Positions 34,273-42,664 of a DNA stretch of 64,000 nucleotides are shown piece by piece. The DNA comes from Paenibacillus thalictri. Lineage in GTDB: Bacteria > Bacillota > Bacilli > Paenibacillales > NBRC-103111. Position 1 is the first letter of the stretch; the number at the start of each line of letters is the position of its first letter. The notes beneath the pieces are model-generated. The model was not told where the DNA came from and made no database searches. It was given only the letters and a program-made list of their open reading frames with translations. The stretch lies in NCBI RefSeq assembly GCF_004307995.1, contig NZ_SIRE01000012.1:223417-287416 (forward strand), in the 5' to 3' direction. The position numbers were made by a program, and so were the translations under genes.

Positions 34273-34689
34273 TCAAGTTTGACGGCTTTTCTCCCATTGC
34301 TTAAAAAAATAATCGATAATTTCACGGCGGCGGATAATCCCGATAAATACTTCATTGTCGTCAATGACCGGTACATAGTTCTGGTTCGTTGCCAGTACGA
34401 TCAAATCCTCCATTTGCGCGTCGATGCGTACCGGCTTAATGGTCATGTGCTGCGGCACATCCCTCAGTTGAACCTTATGTGTATTTTCAAATCCGATCTC
34501 CGGTGAGCGCTTCAGCTTCCAGAGCAGATCGCCTTCGGTAATCGTGCCGACATATTTGCCTTCTCCGTTAACCAGCGGCACCGCAGAATACCTGTGATAC
34601 TCCATCCGCTCCAATGCCTGACGAATCGTAGAATGATCGGATAAATAAATGACTTCTTCCTTTGGGACAAGAAAAAATGCGATATTCAT
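34273..34689 (-). CDS. CBS-domain pair protein
   Basis: 138 residues from MNIAFFLVPKEEV, 6 bases after AAGGAAGG. Two CBS motifs are visible (STIRQALERMEYHRYSAVPLVNGEGKYVGTITEGDLL and EDLIVLATNQNYVPVIDDNEVFIGIIRRREII). CBS pairs bind adenine nucleotides such as AMP or c-di-AMP. The regulated target is unknown. Confidence 0.88.
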   Translation of the reverse strand: MNIAFFLVPKEEVIYLSDHSTIRQALERMEYHRYSAVPLVNGEGKYVGTITEGDLLWKLKRSPEIGFENTHKVQLRDVPQHMTIKPVRIDAQMEDLIVLATNQNYVPVIDDNEVFIGIIRRREIIDYFFKQWEKSRQT

Positions 34690-34791
34690 CGGCATCCTTC
34701 CTTTCTTGCGATATTTGGTTTTCAACTTCCATCCCATCCATCATACAACAACATCGTACTGTAAGTACATGCCTGCCCGTCCTTTTGGAAC

Positions 34792-34821
34792 GAAAAAGAG
34801 ACAGCCGTCACAGGCTGTCTC
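34792..34821 (-). terminator. Intrinsic terminator of the rpsF-ssb-rpsR operon
   Basis: GAGACAGCC pairs with GGCTGTCTC, followed by TTTTTCG on the minus strand, just after rpsR. Confidence 0.9.
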
Positions 34822-34836
34822 CGCTTGCCAAGCTAA

Positions 34837-35121
34837 TTATTCCGTTGTGTAAGGCAGCAGCGCGATTTGACGAGCGCGTTTGATCGCGGTAGTCAAAGCA
34901 CGTTGATATTTTGCGGAAGTGCCAGTCACACGACGCGGCAAAATTTTACCACGCTCGCTGATGAACTTCTTCAGCGTTTCGATATCTTTATAGTCAATGT
35001 GCGTAATTTTATTTACAGTGAAGTAGCAAACTTTACGGCGTTTTCCGCCTTTTTTGCCGCCGCGGCCGCCGAACTTTCTTTCGCCGCGATCTTCGGAATT
35101 ACGATCTCTTCTTTGTTCCAT
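34837..35121 (-). CDS. rpsR: 30S ribosomal protein S18
   Basis: 94 residues with a long basic, Gly-rich N-terminal extension (RRDRNSEDRGERKFGGRGGKKGGKRR), then the S18 core (VCYFTVNKITHIDYKDIETLKKFISERGKILPRRVTGTSAKYQRALTTAIKRAR). Third gene of the rpsF-ssb-rpsR operon. Confidence 0.97.
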   Translation of the reverse strand: MEQRRDRNSEDRGERKFGGRGGKKGGKRRKVCYFTVNKITHIDYKDIETLKKFISERGKILPRRVTGTSAKYQRALTTAIKRARQIALLPYTTE

Positions 35122-35143
35122 CTATTAGTCAGTCCTTTCTACG

Positions 35144-35614
35144 TTAGAATGGCAAATCATCATCGGAGATGTCGATCGGCTTGCCGTCGTCTACGAACGG
35201 ATCCTGATTGCCGCCGCGTGCACCGCCACCGCTGTAGCGCTGTTGTTGTTGTCCCCCTTGCGAGAAACCTGGGTCTTCACTATTGCCGCCAGCATCGCCA
35301 CGATCCAAGAACCGCACATTATCCGCTACAACTTCAGTCACATACACTCTGCGTCCTTCATTGTTGTCATAATTGCGCACTTGCATCCGGCCTTCTACAG
35401 CCGCAAGACGACCTTTTCGCAAATAGTTAGCCACATGTTCCGCTTGCTGCCGCCAAACGACAACCGGAATAAAATCCGCTTCCCGCTCGCGCTGCTGGTT
35501 TGAAAATGGCCGATCCACTGCCAGTGTAAACTGGGTAACCGCCACTCCAGCCGGCGTATAACGCAGCTCGGGATCCTTTGTCAGCCTACCGATGAGTATG
35601 ACACGATTCAACAA
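35144..35614 (-). CDS. ssb: Single-stranded DNA-binding protein
   Basis: 156 residues from a TTG start 6 bases after GGGAGGGG, giving the canonical MLNRVILIGRL. The OB fold (residues 1-110) is followed by a Gln/Gly-rich linker and the acidic tip DISDDDLPF that recruits partner proteins. It is the chromosomal SSB, distinct from the cassette's DUF669-like proteins. Confidence 0.97.
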   Translation of the reverse strand: MLNRVILIGRLTKDPELRYTPAGVAVTQFTLAVDRPFSNQQREREADFIPVVVWRQQAEHVANYLRKGRLAAVEGRMQVRNYDNNEGRRVYVTEVVADNVRFLDRGDAGGNSEDPGFSQGGQQQQRYSGGGARGGNQDPFVDDGKPIDISDDDLPF

Positions 35615-35666
35615 CCTAAACCCCTCCCGGACGATCAATTACAAAACTTACGATTTCAAGCAGCAA

Positions 35667-35951
35667 TTAAGCTACGTCTTTCACGATCAGGTAACGAATG
35701 ATTTCGTCGGAAATCTTCATCACACGGTCAAGTTCCGATACAACTTCTGGAGTTGCATTGAAATGAACAAGCACATAATGCCCGTCACGGAACTTCTCGA
35801 TCTCATACGCAAGACGGCGTTTGCCCATTACATCGTGTTTAGTAACTTCGCCACCGTTGTTGATGATGCCTTGAAACTTTTCAATCGTAGATTGAACTGC
35901 TTCTTGCTCGATGTCGGTACGAATGATGTACATAATCTCATATTTGCGCAT
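35667..35951 (-). CDS. rpsF: 30S ribosomal protein S6
   Basis: 94 residues with the S6 signature (KYEIMYIIRTDIEQEAVQ and KRRLAYEIEKFRDGHYVLVHF). AAAGGAGGTGA lies ahead of the ATG. First gene of the operon with ssb and rpsR; S6 pairs with S18 on the ribosome. Confidence 0.97.
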   Translation of the reverse strand: MRKYEIMYIIRTDIEQEAVQSTIEKFQGIINNGGEVTKHDVMGKRRLAYEIEKFRDGHYVLVHFNATPEVVSELDRVMKISDEIIRYLIVKDVA

Positions 35952-35970
35952 GGTTTCACCTCCTTTTGGA

Positions 35971-36008
35971 CTTAAGCGGCCCCTGAATTGTATTCAGGAG
36001 CAAGAGGC
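35971..36008 (-). promoter_or_regulatory. Candidate S6:S18-binding leader of the rpsF operon
   Basis: The rpsF leader forms CCTGAAT, a 3-base loop, ATTCAGG, followed by GGCCGCTTAAG, which can pair back with CTTGC before the stem and leaves a CCG trinucleotide unpaired. Bacterial rpsF leaders with a CCG next to a hairpin bind the S6:S18 complex for feedback control. Confidence 0.5.
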
Positions 36009-36039
36009 ACGAATTTCTAGCTAAAACTCGCACCAAAGT

Positions 36040-36068
36040 AGTATATCAAATTACCGTAGGCATGACAA
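36040..36068 (-). promoter_or_regulatory. Sigma-A promoter of the rpsF operon
   Basis: TTGTCA at 36063-36068 and TATACT at 36040-36045, 17 bases apart, reading toward rpsF. Confidence 0.75.
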
Positions 36069-36175
36069 GTTTTTCTCATGCGGATTCCATATTGGACGAA
36101 CCTGGCAGCAGTTTAGCCACATGCTTTTTACCACATGTGGCTATTCTATAACCAAGTACACAGGAGGTGATCGCT

Positions 36176-36358
36176 ATGGGCGAAAGAACCGAATTCATTA
36201 CCGGAGATACCGCACCTAACGATGGAGAATACATCGAAATCGGTGAAGCTTCTTTCCATACGGGGATTAAAAATCCGCGAACCATTTTTCTGAAAAAGGG
36301 TGAAGCTTTCCCCGAGCCTGGCAATCATAACCGCAAGTGGAAGAAGAAAAATCAATAA
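36176..36358 (+). CDS. YjzC family protein
   Basis: 60 residues from the ATG 5 bases after AGGAGGTGA. GDTAPNDGEYIEIGE and FLKKGEAFPEPGNHNRKW match the small YjzC family of bacilli. Function unknown; members are small soluble proteins. Confidence 0.85.
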   Translation: MGERTEFITGDTAPNDGEYIEIGEASFHTGIKNPRTIFLKKGEAFPEPGNHNRKWKKKNQ

Positions 36359-36391
36359 GGTTCCCCGGTAAAAGTAAAAGGAGATCTGAAC

Positions 36392-36646
36392 ATGGGAAGA
36401 TTTACGTTGATCTGTACCGTGATCGGCGCCGTGCTGTGCCTTGCTCATTATATATGGCACGATTCCGACCCGATGTATCTGCTGTTCTATATGCTGAGTG
36501 TCCCGGCTTGGTTTGCTCCCGCTTTTATTAATGTCGTAACCGTTAATATCGTCTACGTCTATTTGCTGACCGTGCTGTCATGGGCGATTATCGGATTCTT
36601 CATTGACCTTTTTGCGGTTCAAGTATCGCGTAGAAGAGCCAGATAA
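36392..36646 (+). CDS. Small integral membrane protein
   Basis: 84 residues, three hydrophobic segments (LICTVIGAVLCLAHYIW, YLLFYMLSVPAWFAPAFINVV, VYVYLLTVLSWAIIGFFIDLF) and a basic tail. AAAAGGAG lies upstream. Follows yjzC and is probably co-transcribed with it. No family assigned. Confidence 0.75.
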   Translation: MGRFTLICTVIGAVLCLAHYIWHDSDPMYLLFYMLSVPAWFAPAFINVVTVNIVYVYLLTVLSWAIIGFFIDLFAVQVSRRRAR

Positions 36647-36662
36647 GGTTTACGCGATTCGC

Positions 36663-36692
36663 GCCTGCCCGGAAGGGCAGGCGTTGCTTTTT
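36663..36692 (+). terminator. Intrinsic terminator
   Basis: GCCTGCCC, loop GGAA, GGGCAGGC, then a TTTTT run. Ends the yjzC/membrane protein transcript. Confidence 0.88.
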
Positions 36693-36738
36693 ACCGGAAA
36701 AGCCTGAGAAAACGGCTTTTGTTGCTTGTACGTGCGTA

Positions 36739-38232
36739 TTAAGGACCAATCAACTCATAATCCCACCAAAATTTCGTTTGTTTAGCACTCAGCGAAGTTA
36801 TCGTATTGTTCTTCGGTTCATAAATAAAGATGTTCTGATTTCTATCCATAAACGGAATGCCGCTATCGTACGATTGCAGTAGTTGAACATTTCTTTTCGT
36901 ATCGATGGTATAGATCTTCCCTCCTGGCTTCCCATATAACCCCAGCTGAGGATTTTTCTCGAACGCTTCGAAGGTGATGCTTCCATCCGCTCGGGAAGGC
37001 TGATTGACAGCCATATTATCCGTTCCCAGCACATTAATCAAATCAGCCGAGAGTTGATCATTGATGACATGGAATTTTCCGTCCGGCTCCAATAATGCCA
37101 GCTGCGCGTAGCGATAATAATTGTCCCGGATGTCCCCTCTCCGATCGATATTCGCATAGATCCAGCAGGAACCGTCGGGACTGGCGATAACGCCTTGAGG
37201 GATATCGCGAAATCCTTGCAGCTTTGTGGCCGTATTACCCTTCACATGGAACAGTTCCGCTTGATAAGGCATTCTCCGCACGGACACACCAAGTATTTTG
37301 CCTGACGTTGCGACTGACAATAATCCTTCGCCCTCTCCCAATGCAAACCACTGCGCTTCAAAGACAACGTCTTTTTTCTGACCTTGCGGATCTTTATCGG
37401 CTTCTAGGTCCAGTTTTATATCTTTGTAGTATACATAGTCTCCATCCGTTTTGATGCTGTCAGAAACATCGGTTCCGGCAGGTTTGTAATACGTGGTTAG
37501 GTCGATACTGGGATTCTCCGTCTTGGCTTCCGCCTCCGTTACCCACACCGGCTTTTCCGCAAGCGATTTGTTCACCTTAAGTAAGCTGTATCCCGGCTTT
37601 GTCACTAACGTAGGGTAAAAATACAGGTTATGGGTATCATCAAACAGAATACGCTCTAGAACGGGCTGCTGCGGTGAGCGGATATCGAACCCTTCCTTCT
37701 CATCCCACTGCAAATCAATGTTCAACATATCGTGTGCAAACCGCCAAGTGAGCGGAAAATAGGTCACGTCTCGGAATGTGATTACCGGGTACGTTTCGTT
37801 TACGTTATCGATTGATTCGTTATTGATTTCTACCGGAAATTCGGGAAGAAACGCACGATAAAGAATACTGTATCGATTTACGACATTCAGATCCTGCTGA
37901 AGCGGCATTTTGACGTAGCCGTACGCGGCCCCGCCTCTGGTCACATTGGCCGGGTACACCTTAAGCCCATCTTCGGCATTCCATTCCACTTGCCATTGAA
38001 GCGCCTGGGCCATGTCCCATGTAAGCGGGAAATAAGTGATATCCTTATATAAAAGCAGCGGGTACATCGAATGGAGACTATCTACGGGGGTTCCGTTCAC
38101 TTTTACGGGAAACTCGGGAATCTCGGCTTGCACTTGCTTCGGTTCGGCTGAAGCCGCGGCAGGCAAAACGCTGGAGGCCAAGAGCAATACGGCACTAGCG
38201 ATCCATTGAACTCGTCGTATTCGTTTCATCAT
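36739..38232 (-). CDS. Secreted protein with tandem stalk-like repeats
   Basis: 497 residues with a signal peptide (IASAVLLLASSVLPAAASA). Two N-terminal repeats share FPVKVNGTPVDSL / FPVEINNESIDNV, YPLLLYKDITYFPLTW / YPVITFRDVTYFPLTW and a WQVEWN/DLQWDE end, a copper-amine-oxidase-N-like arrangement. The rest (about 170-497) has repeated beta strands with SP-GSCWIYANIDRRGD and looks like a beta-propeller-type domain. Probably extracellular; the function is unknown. Confidence 0.82.
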   Translation of the reverse strand: MMKRIRRVQWIASAVLLLASSVLPAAASAEPKQVQAEIPEFPVKVNGTPVDSLHSMYPLLLYKDITYFPLTWDMAQALQWQVEWNAEDGLKVYPANVTRGGAAYGYVKMPLQQDLNVVNRYSILYRAFLPEFPVEINNESIDNVNETYPVITFRDVTYFPLTWRFAHDMLNIDLQWDEKEGFDIRSPQQPVLERILFDDTHNLYFYPTLVTKPGYSLLKVNKSLAEKPVWVTEAEAKTENPSIDLTTYYKPAGTDVSDSIKTDGDYVYYKDIKLDLEADKDPQGQKKDVVFEAQWFALGEGEGLLSVATSGKILGVSVRRMPYQAELFHVKGNTATKLQGFRDIPQGVIASPDGSCWIYANIDRRGDIRDNYYRYAQLALLEPDGKFHVINDQLSADLINVLGTDNMAVNQPSRADGSITFEAFEKNPQLGLYGKPGGKIYTIDTKRNVQLLQSYDSGIPFMDRNQNIFIYEPKNNTITSLSAKQTKFWWDYELIGP

Positions 38233-38435
38233 ATAATAAACACTCCCTAGGCATTGAGATCATTATCTACTACCTTAGGACGCGGCAATTGGATAAATGT
38301 TGCTTCTTGTATGTAAATATATTGTTAATGGCGGAAAGAGTGGGTTACGGCCCCTTGGGCCGACTGCGATGCCATTTCTTACGAAGCTTCCCTCCGACGA
38401 ACCTCCGGTTCTCATCCCCGTTCCTTCCTTATAAT

Positions 38436-38475
38436 CAAAAAACGGCTCCCCCTTCGGGGAACCGTAAGTTTTTGA
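38436..38475 (-). terminator. Terminator copy in first repeat
   Basis: ACGGTTCCCC and GGGGGAGCCGT arms with a GAA loop and a TTTTTTG tail on the minus strand; nearly identical to the copy after the tRNA. Confidence 0.75.
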
Positions 38476-38589
38476 TTTAAATGGCGGAAAGAGTGGGATA
38501 CGGCCCTCTGGGCCGACTGCGCTGCCATCCCTTACGAAGCATCCCTCCGACGAACCTCCGGTTCTCATCCCCGTTCCTTCCTTATAATC

Positions 38590-38626
38590 AAAAAACGGCT
38601 CCCCCTTCGGGGAACCGTGACTTTTT
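38590..38626 (-). terminator. Terminator of tRNA-Ser
   Basis: ACGGTTCCCC, loop GAA, GGGGGAGCCGT, then TTTTTTG on the minus strand, shortly after the tRNA 3' end. Confidence 0.85.
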
Positions 38627-38634
38627 GATTTAAA

Positions 38635-38725
38635 TGGCGGAAAGAGTGGGATTCGAACCCACGCACGGCTTGCGCCGCCTAGCTGATTTCGAGTCAGCCC
38701 CCTTGGGCCTCTTGGGTACCTTTCC
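38635..38725 (-). tRNA. tRNA-Ser (anticodon CGA)
   Basis: 91 bases with encoded CCA. The acceptor GGAAAGG pairs with TCTTTCC. The anticodon arm is CTGA-CTCGAAA-TCAG, giving CGA. A long variable arm (GGCGGCGCAAGCCG region) and the GGTTCGAATCC T-loop are present, as expected for class II serine tRNA. Confidence 0.96.
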
Positions 38726-38798
38726 GTGAGAGACAAGTTATATTGTATCAAGACTCTCCAATAATTGCAATACCCTTTTAAATAAATTTTTCTAGCGC

Positions 38799-39017
38799 TT
38801 ACAATTCCGCTTGATCTGCATTCGGAGAAGCCGAGCGGAGCACTTTTTTCAGCTTGCTCTCAAACTTCGCCCGCGGCACCAACACGCTATGCTTGCAGCC
38901 TACACACTTAATCCGAATATCCATGCCAAGGCGTATAATTTCCATTTCATTCGTACCGCAAGGATGCGCCTTCTTCATTTGCACAATATCTCCTAGTTGG
39001 TACTGCTTTTTTTCCAT
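38799..39017 (-). CDS. DUF951 family protein
   Basis: 72 residues. YQLGDIVQMKKAHPCGTNEMEIIRLGMDIRIKCVGCKHSVLVPRAKFE matches the small DUF951 family, with Cys in HPCG and CVGC. It overlaps the end of the upstream mscS gene by 25 bases, a coupled arrangement seen in bacilli (near yyaF). Function unknown. Confidence 0.9.
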   Translation of the reverse strand: MEKKQYQLGDIVQMKKAHPCGTNEMEIIRLGMDIRIKCVGCKHSVLVPRAKFESKLKKVLRSASPNADQAEL

Positions 39018-39931
39018 GTCTCCTCCGCTCCTTCTCCTCGATGGTATGTGATGAGTTTTGGATACGGGATCGCGATCCCCGCATCTTTAAACGCCCTTTT
39101 GATCTCACCGTTCAGTTCCCTTGCCACCGGCGCATGCGTATTGGGCTTACACTCGGCAATCACGCGCAAGATGACCTCAGAAGCTCCCAGCTTCTGCACA
39201 CCAAGCACTTCCGGCTCCAATACGATATTTTCGCTCTTTTCAAAAAAATTGTGCACGGACGTCTTAAGCACTTCCATCGCTTTGTCAATATCCTCTTCAT
39301 ACGAAACGGACACATCGACTACCGCCAACGAATTGTATAATGAGAAATTGGTGACCTGAGAGATTGTTCCGTTCGGTATAATGTAGACCTCGCCTGTCCA
39401 ACTTTTGATTTTGGTAATACGCAATCCGATTTCTTCGACGGTGCCTTTATACGTATTAATCTGAATGACATCCCCTACAGAAAACTGATCCTCAAATATG
39501 ATAAAAAAACCGGTTATGACATCTTTTACGAGACTCTGCGCACCGAAGCCAACCGCAAGTCCGATTACCCCCGCCCCCGCCAAAAGCGGCTCCAAACGAA
39601 AACCGAACAGATTTAGAATCATCAGTATCATAATAAAATTAACCACATACGATATGATATTACCGATTAATTTACCGAACGTGTTTGCTCTTCTGGTATC
39701 GAACTTGAGCGGCCCTTTTTCCTTGGCCATTAAAATATGATGCAGCGCTTTATTAGCGATTTTAATCGTTAACCGCCCTGCAATCACAATCACAATAATT
39801 TTCAACCCGCCGACCAATAATTGTGTCCAAATTGCCGGATTAATGAAATAATTCAGCAGCTGCTCGCGGACCTCACCAAACGTTGTTGCAGATGATTCGC
39901 CAGCTCGACTCCAGTTCATTAATGCATCCAC
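38993..39931 (-). CDS. MscS-family mechanosensitive channel
   Basis: 312 residues: membrane helices at about 30-55, 75-110 and the pore-lining segment with AGAGVIGLAVGFGAQSLVKDVITG, followed by the beta domain (FSVGDVIQI) and the C-terminal alpha/beta part. Small-conductance channels release solutes on hypo-osmotic shock. Most like the YkuT/YggB single-unit type. Confidence 0.94.
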   Translation of the reverse strand: MDALMNWSRAGESSATTFGEVREQLLNYFINPAIWTQLLVGGLKIIVIVIAGRLTIKIANKALHHILMAKEKGPLKFDTRRANTFGKLIGNIISYVVNFIMILMILNLFGFRLEPLLAGAGVIGLAVGFGAQSLVKDVITGFFIIFEDQFSVGDVIQINTYKGTVEEIGLRITKIKSWTGEVYIIPNGTISQVTNFSLYNSLAVVDVSVSYEEDIDKAMEVLKTSVHNFFEKSENIVLEPEVLGVQKLGASEVILRVIAECKPNTHAPVARELNGEIKRAFKDAGIAIPYPKLITYHRGEGAEETWKKSSTN

Positions 39932-39960
39932 TTGAAGAAGCTCCCTTCTCCCGTCAAAAA

Positions 39961-40221
39961 TTACTCTGAATCATCTAGTTTGATGTTAACATATTTGTCT
40001 TGTTCTTTTAAATACAGGCCTCTAATCTCTACATGTTCCGATACGATGATGTGTTTCACCTCACGCAGCTGATCCTGCGGAAATTCTATGGACAATGCGC
40101 AACCTGCGGTGATTTCCTTGGGCGTTGGCCTTATATCTATTTCAATATCCGCATATTCGAGCAGCATTTCAGCCCTTAACGCCTGTTGGGTCGAATCAAA
40201 AGCAATCAGCAACGGTTCCAA
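39961..40221 (-). CDS. Se/S carrier-like protein (DUF3343)
   Basis: 86 residues; LLIAFDSTQQALRAEMLLEYADIEIDIRPTPKEITAGCALSIEF matches the DUF3343 (putative Se/S carrier-like) family with its single Cys (AGCALSI). A cysteine desulfurase-like gene lies 1.2 kb upstream, compatible with a sulfur or selenium transfer role; this is inference. Confidence 0.82.
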   Translation of the reverse strand: MEPLLIAFDSTQQALRAEMLLEYADIEIDIRPTPKEITAGCALSIEFPQDQLREVKHIIVSEHVEIRGLYLKEQDKYVNIKLDDSE

Positions 40222-40313
40222 AGCTTACCCCACCTATATTTTCGGTTTGACGTATAAACAGTTTCCAATATTCGTATACTAGTAAAAATATCTCGTAACG
40301 GGGGCCTAAAACT

Positions 40314-40934
40314 ATGAGATTTTCGCTAGGAAAAGAGAACGTCGATCCTGTACCTATAGAGCCTTTAAAGATCATGCATAATGAAAAGAACATTCAAGAA
40401 GTGCTGCTAAAAAAGCTGCAATCGATGCTTTCTGAGGTCCCTGCAGAGAAACCGATTGTGCTTGTATGCGTTGGCACCGACCGCTCAACCGGCGATGCTC
40501 TTGGCCCACTGGTCGGCAGCCGTCTTTCGAAGCTAGGCGCATTAAAAGGCTTATATTTATACGGTACTCTCGGCCATCCGGTTCATGCCATGAACTTGAA
40601 TGAGACCTTGTCCTCCATCTATCAGCATTTCGACGAACCTTTTATTATCGCAGTTGATGCTTGCCTTGGTCAGCTTACGAGCGTTGGCTGCATTCAAGTC
40701 GGTTACGGTCCGGTGAAACCTGGCGCTGGCGTTAACAAGGATCTCCCTCCCGTCGGAAACATCCATGTGACCGGAATTGTGAATGTCGGCGGCTTTATGG
40801 AGTATTTTGTACTTCAGAACACCCGCTTAAGTCTTGTCATGAATATGGCGGAAGTAATCTCTACCGCCCTGCATCACACAATGCTGAATGTGCGCGCATC
40901 CTCACCTATTTCTTTTGCGAGGCTAGAGCAATAG
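40314..40934 (+). CDS. yyaC: Spore protease-like protein YyaC
   Basis: 206 residues. LVCVGTDRSTGDALGPLVGSRL, YGTLGHPVHAMNL and IAVDACLGQLTSVGCIQVGYGPVKPGAGVNKDLPPVG match YyaC, a Gpr-related protein of sporulating bacilli that lies near soj/spo0J. Role in sporulation inferred from the family. Its end overlaps the convergent DUF4446 gene by 29 bases. Confidence 0.93.
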   Translation: MRFSLGKENVDPVPIEPLKIMHNEKNIQEVLLKKLQSMLSEVPAEKPIVLVCVGTDRSTGDALGPLVGSRLSKLGALKGLYLYGTLGHPVHAMNLNETLSSIYQHFDEPFIIAVDACLGQLTSVGCIQVGYGPVKPGAGVNKDLPPVGNIHVTGIVNVGGFMEYFVLQNTRLSLVMNMAEVISTALHHTMLNVRASSPISFARLEQ

Positions 40935-41403
40935 CTCTTTGCTCCTCAGGCGATAGCGTATATTTGGACTGGCCCTGAGCGACCGGCTTCGCATAAACGT
41001 ACACTTGTTCCCGATTGTGAATACCGGTCAATACAACTCCATCCAGCTCATTATCGACAATCGCAACGGAGAAGCTCAAGTCATTTCCTCCTTCTGCAAA
41101 AGCATTAAATCTTTGAAGGCCTACATTAGCTTTCATCTTATTAATAATACGCGCATGCTGCTGAATGGATTCTTGGGCATTCCGTTCGCCTTCTTTCAGA
41201 CGATTGATTTGCCCTTGCATATCGATCAACAGAGACTCCATATTTTCAGAGCCTCCCCCATTTATCATCATCATGTATTTTGCTCTAAGCTTGGATAACT
41301 TCACCCATAACACTATGGTTAACACCAGCATAATGATAAAGATCACTGCAATAACTAATAAAATGAGTTCCAACGGCAAATATTGTGCAAAGTCCCCCGC
41401 CAT
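40906..41403 (-). CDS. DUF4446 family membrane protein
   Basis: 165 residues with an N-terminal membrane helix (LELILLVIAVIFIIMLVLTIVLWVKL), a coiled-coil region and a C-terminal domain (ALQRFNAF-type LQRFNAFAEGGNDLSFSVAIVD, NDELDGVVLTGIHNRE). Matches DUF4446, common near spo0J; function unknown. Confidence 0.9.
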   Translation of the reverse strand: MAGDFAQYLPLELILLVIAVIFIIMLVLTIVLWVKLSKLRAKYMMMINGGGSENMESLLIDMQGQINRLKEGERNAQESIQQHARIINKMKANVGLQRFNAFAEGGNDLSFSVAIVDNELDGVVLTGIHNREQVYVYAKPVAQGQSKYTLSPEEQRAIALASQKK

Positions 41404-41423
41404 GACGAATCCTCTCTCTACAT

Positions 41424-42581
41424 TTAATGTGCGTAATGCTGTGATATTTCTTTAACCGCAGCAATCAGTTCATCCACTTCCGACTCTGTTGTAAAATACC
41501 CGATGCTAGCCCTCACTGCGCCAACCCCCAATGTGCCGGCACATTCATGTGCAAGCGGCGAGCAATGATAACCTGCCCGGACGGCGATCTGATAGCTTTG
41601 ATCCAGTATAAATGAAATTTCCGAAGAATCGGCCTGTGCCAAATTAAAAGAAACGATGCCTGTTCTATTTTGTCCCAAATCAGGACCCAATATCGCTACA
41701 CCGTCAATTCCCAGCAATCCTTCCATTAATCTTTGGGTGAGCCCCCACTCCTTATGATGAATCTTTTCAACGGTTTCCTGCAAAACGAATTTCACTCCCT
41801 CATTAAGTCCCGCAATGCCCGCCGTATTTTGTGTTCCCGCCTCGTAACGATCCGGCCGAACGGTCGGCTGTTCGATTTCCTCCGATTGGCTTCCCGTTCC
41901 TCCGTAAAGAAGCGGCTCGAGATCAATGTCAGGGGCTATGTAGAGCCCTCCAGTGCCTTGTGGGCCCAGCAACCCTTTATGTCCCGGGAAAGCAAGCATA
42001 TGTATCCCTGAAGCGGCTATATCGAGCGGCAAGGTTCCTGCAGTTTGAGCTGCGTCAACCAGCAATTTAATGCCATGCCTATGGCACAATTCGGCGATCT
42101 CTTCAATCGGCAGAACAGTACCTAACAGATTTGAGCTGTGACTGCAAACGATCATCTTTGTTTTTGCTGTAATTAAAGATGTTATGTCATCGATTCGGAT
42201 GTTTCCCTGGGAATCCGAAGGCGTATAAGAGACACTTACACCTCGGCTTCTGCGCAAATATTCCAATGGACGCCGCACCGAATTATGCTCAACATTTGAG
42301 CAAATTACATGATCGCCTTCCCGCAAAAAACCTTGAATCGCCAGATTCAACGCTCCAGTCGTATTAAGCGCAAAACTGATGTCGTTTGGATTTTTCACAT
42401 GCAGCAGCTTGGATATATTTTTTCGCGTCTCAAATAAGATGCGACTTGCCTTCACCGCCATCGAGTGGCTTCCCCGCCCGGGGTTGGCTCCATATTCATC
42501 CACACATTGCTTCATGGCTTCGGCCACTTGAGCAGGCTTCGGCCAAGATGATGCTGCATTATCGAAATACCGGATCCGCAT
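41424..42581 (-). CDS. Class V aminotransferase (cysteine desulfurase family)
   Basis: 385 residues from MRIRYFDNAASSWPKP, 9 bases after AAAGGAG. The PLP-dependent fold shows NTTGALNLAI, SNVEHNSV, VDAAQTAG and the FPGHKGLLGPQGTGGLY segment with the PLP-binding Lys. A C-terminal AGYHCSPLAHE Cys region resembles desulfurases of this subfamily. It probably mobilises sulfur or selenium from (seleno)cysteine; substrate uncertain. Confidence 0.88.
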   Translation of the reverse strand: MRIRYFDNAASSWPKPAQVAEAMKQCVDEYGANPGRGSHSMAVKASRILFETRKNISKLLHVKNPNDISFALNTTGALNLAIQGFLREGDHVICSNVEHNSVRRPLEYLRRSRGVSVSYTPSDSQGNIRIDDITSLITAKTKMIVCSHSSNLLGTVLPIEEIAELCHRHGIKLLVDAAQTAGTLPLDIAASGIHMLAFPGHKGLLGPQGTGGLYIAPDIDLEPLLYGGTGSQSEEIEQPTVRPDRYEAGTQNTAGIAGLNEGVKFVLQETVEKIHHKEWGLTQRLMEGLLGIDGVAILGPDLGQNRTGIVSFNLAQADSSEISFILDQSYQIAVRAGYHCSPLAHECAGTLGVGAVRASIGYFTTESEVDELIAAVKEISQHYAH

Positions 42582-42601
42582 GAACTCCATCTCCTTTAAC
42601 G

Positions 42602-42650
42602 AAAAATATAGCACACCTAGTATGCCCTGCCAGAGCAATCAAGGTATGCT
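42602..42650 (-). terminator. Probable terminator after parB
   Basis: AGCATACCT pairs with AGGTGTGCT (one wobble) around a 23-base loop and runs into ATATTTTTCG on the minus strand. Confidence 0.55.
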
Positions 42651-42664
42651 ATGTATCCTTAAAC

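Larger units (their letters stand above)
38329..38634 (-). repeat. Two 153-bp tandem repeats derived from the tRNA-Ser 3' end and its terminator
   Basis: Units begin at 38329 and 38482, exactly 153 bases apart and 153 before the tRNA-Ser 3' end at 38635. Each unit copies the TGGCGGAAAGAGTGGG 3' terminus of the tRNA (reversed relative to the gene). A degenerate T-arm region, a GAACCTCCGGTTCTCATCC block and the terminator hairpin follow. Unit-to-unit identity is high with scattered substitutions. Confidence 0.85.

Noticed and set aside
38329..38634. Tandem repeats as a CRISPR array
   Set aside because: Only two units of 153 bases with no variable spacers; the content is tRNA end plus terminator.
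38275..38751. 158-codon frame on the minus strand with internal repeats
   Set aside because: It is translation of the tRNA-Ser gene and its tandem repeats; no ribosome site.
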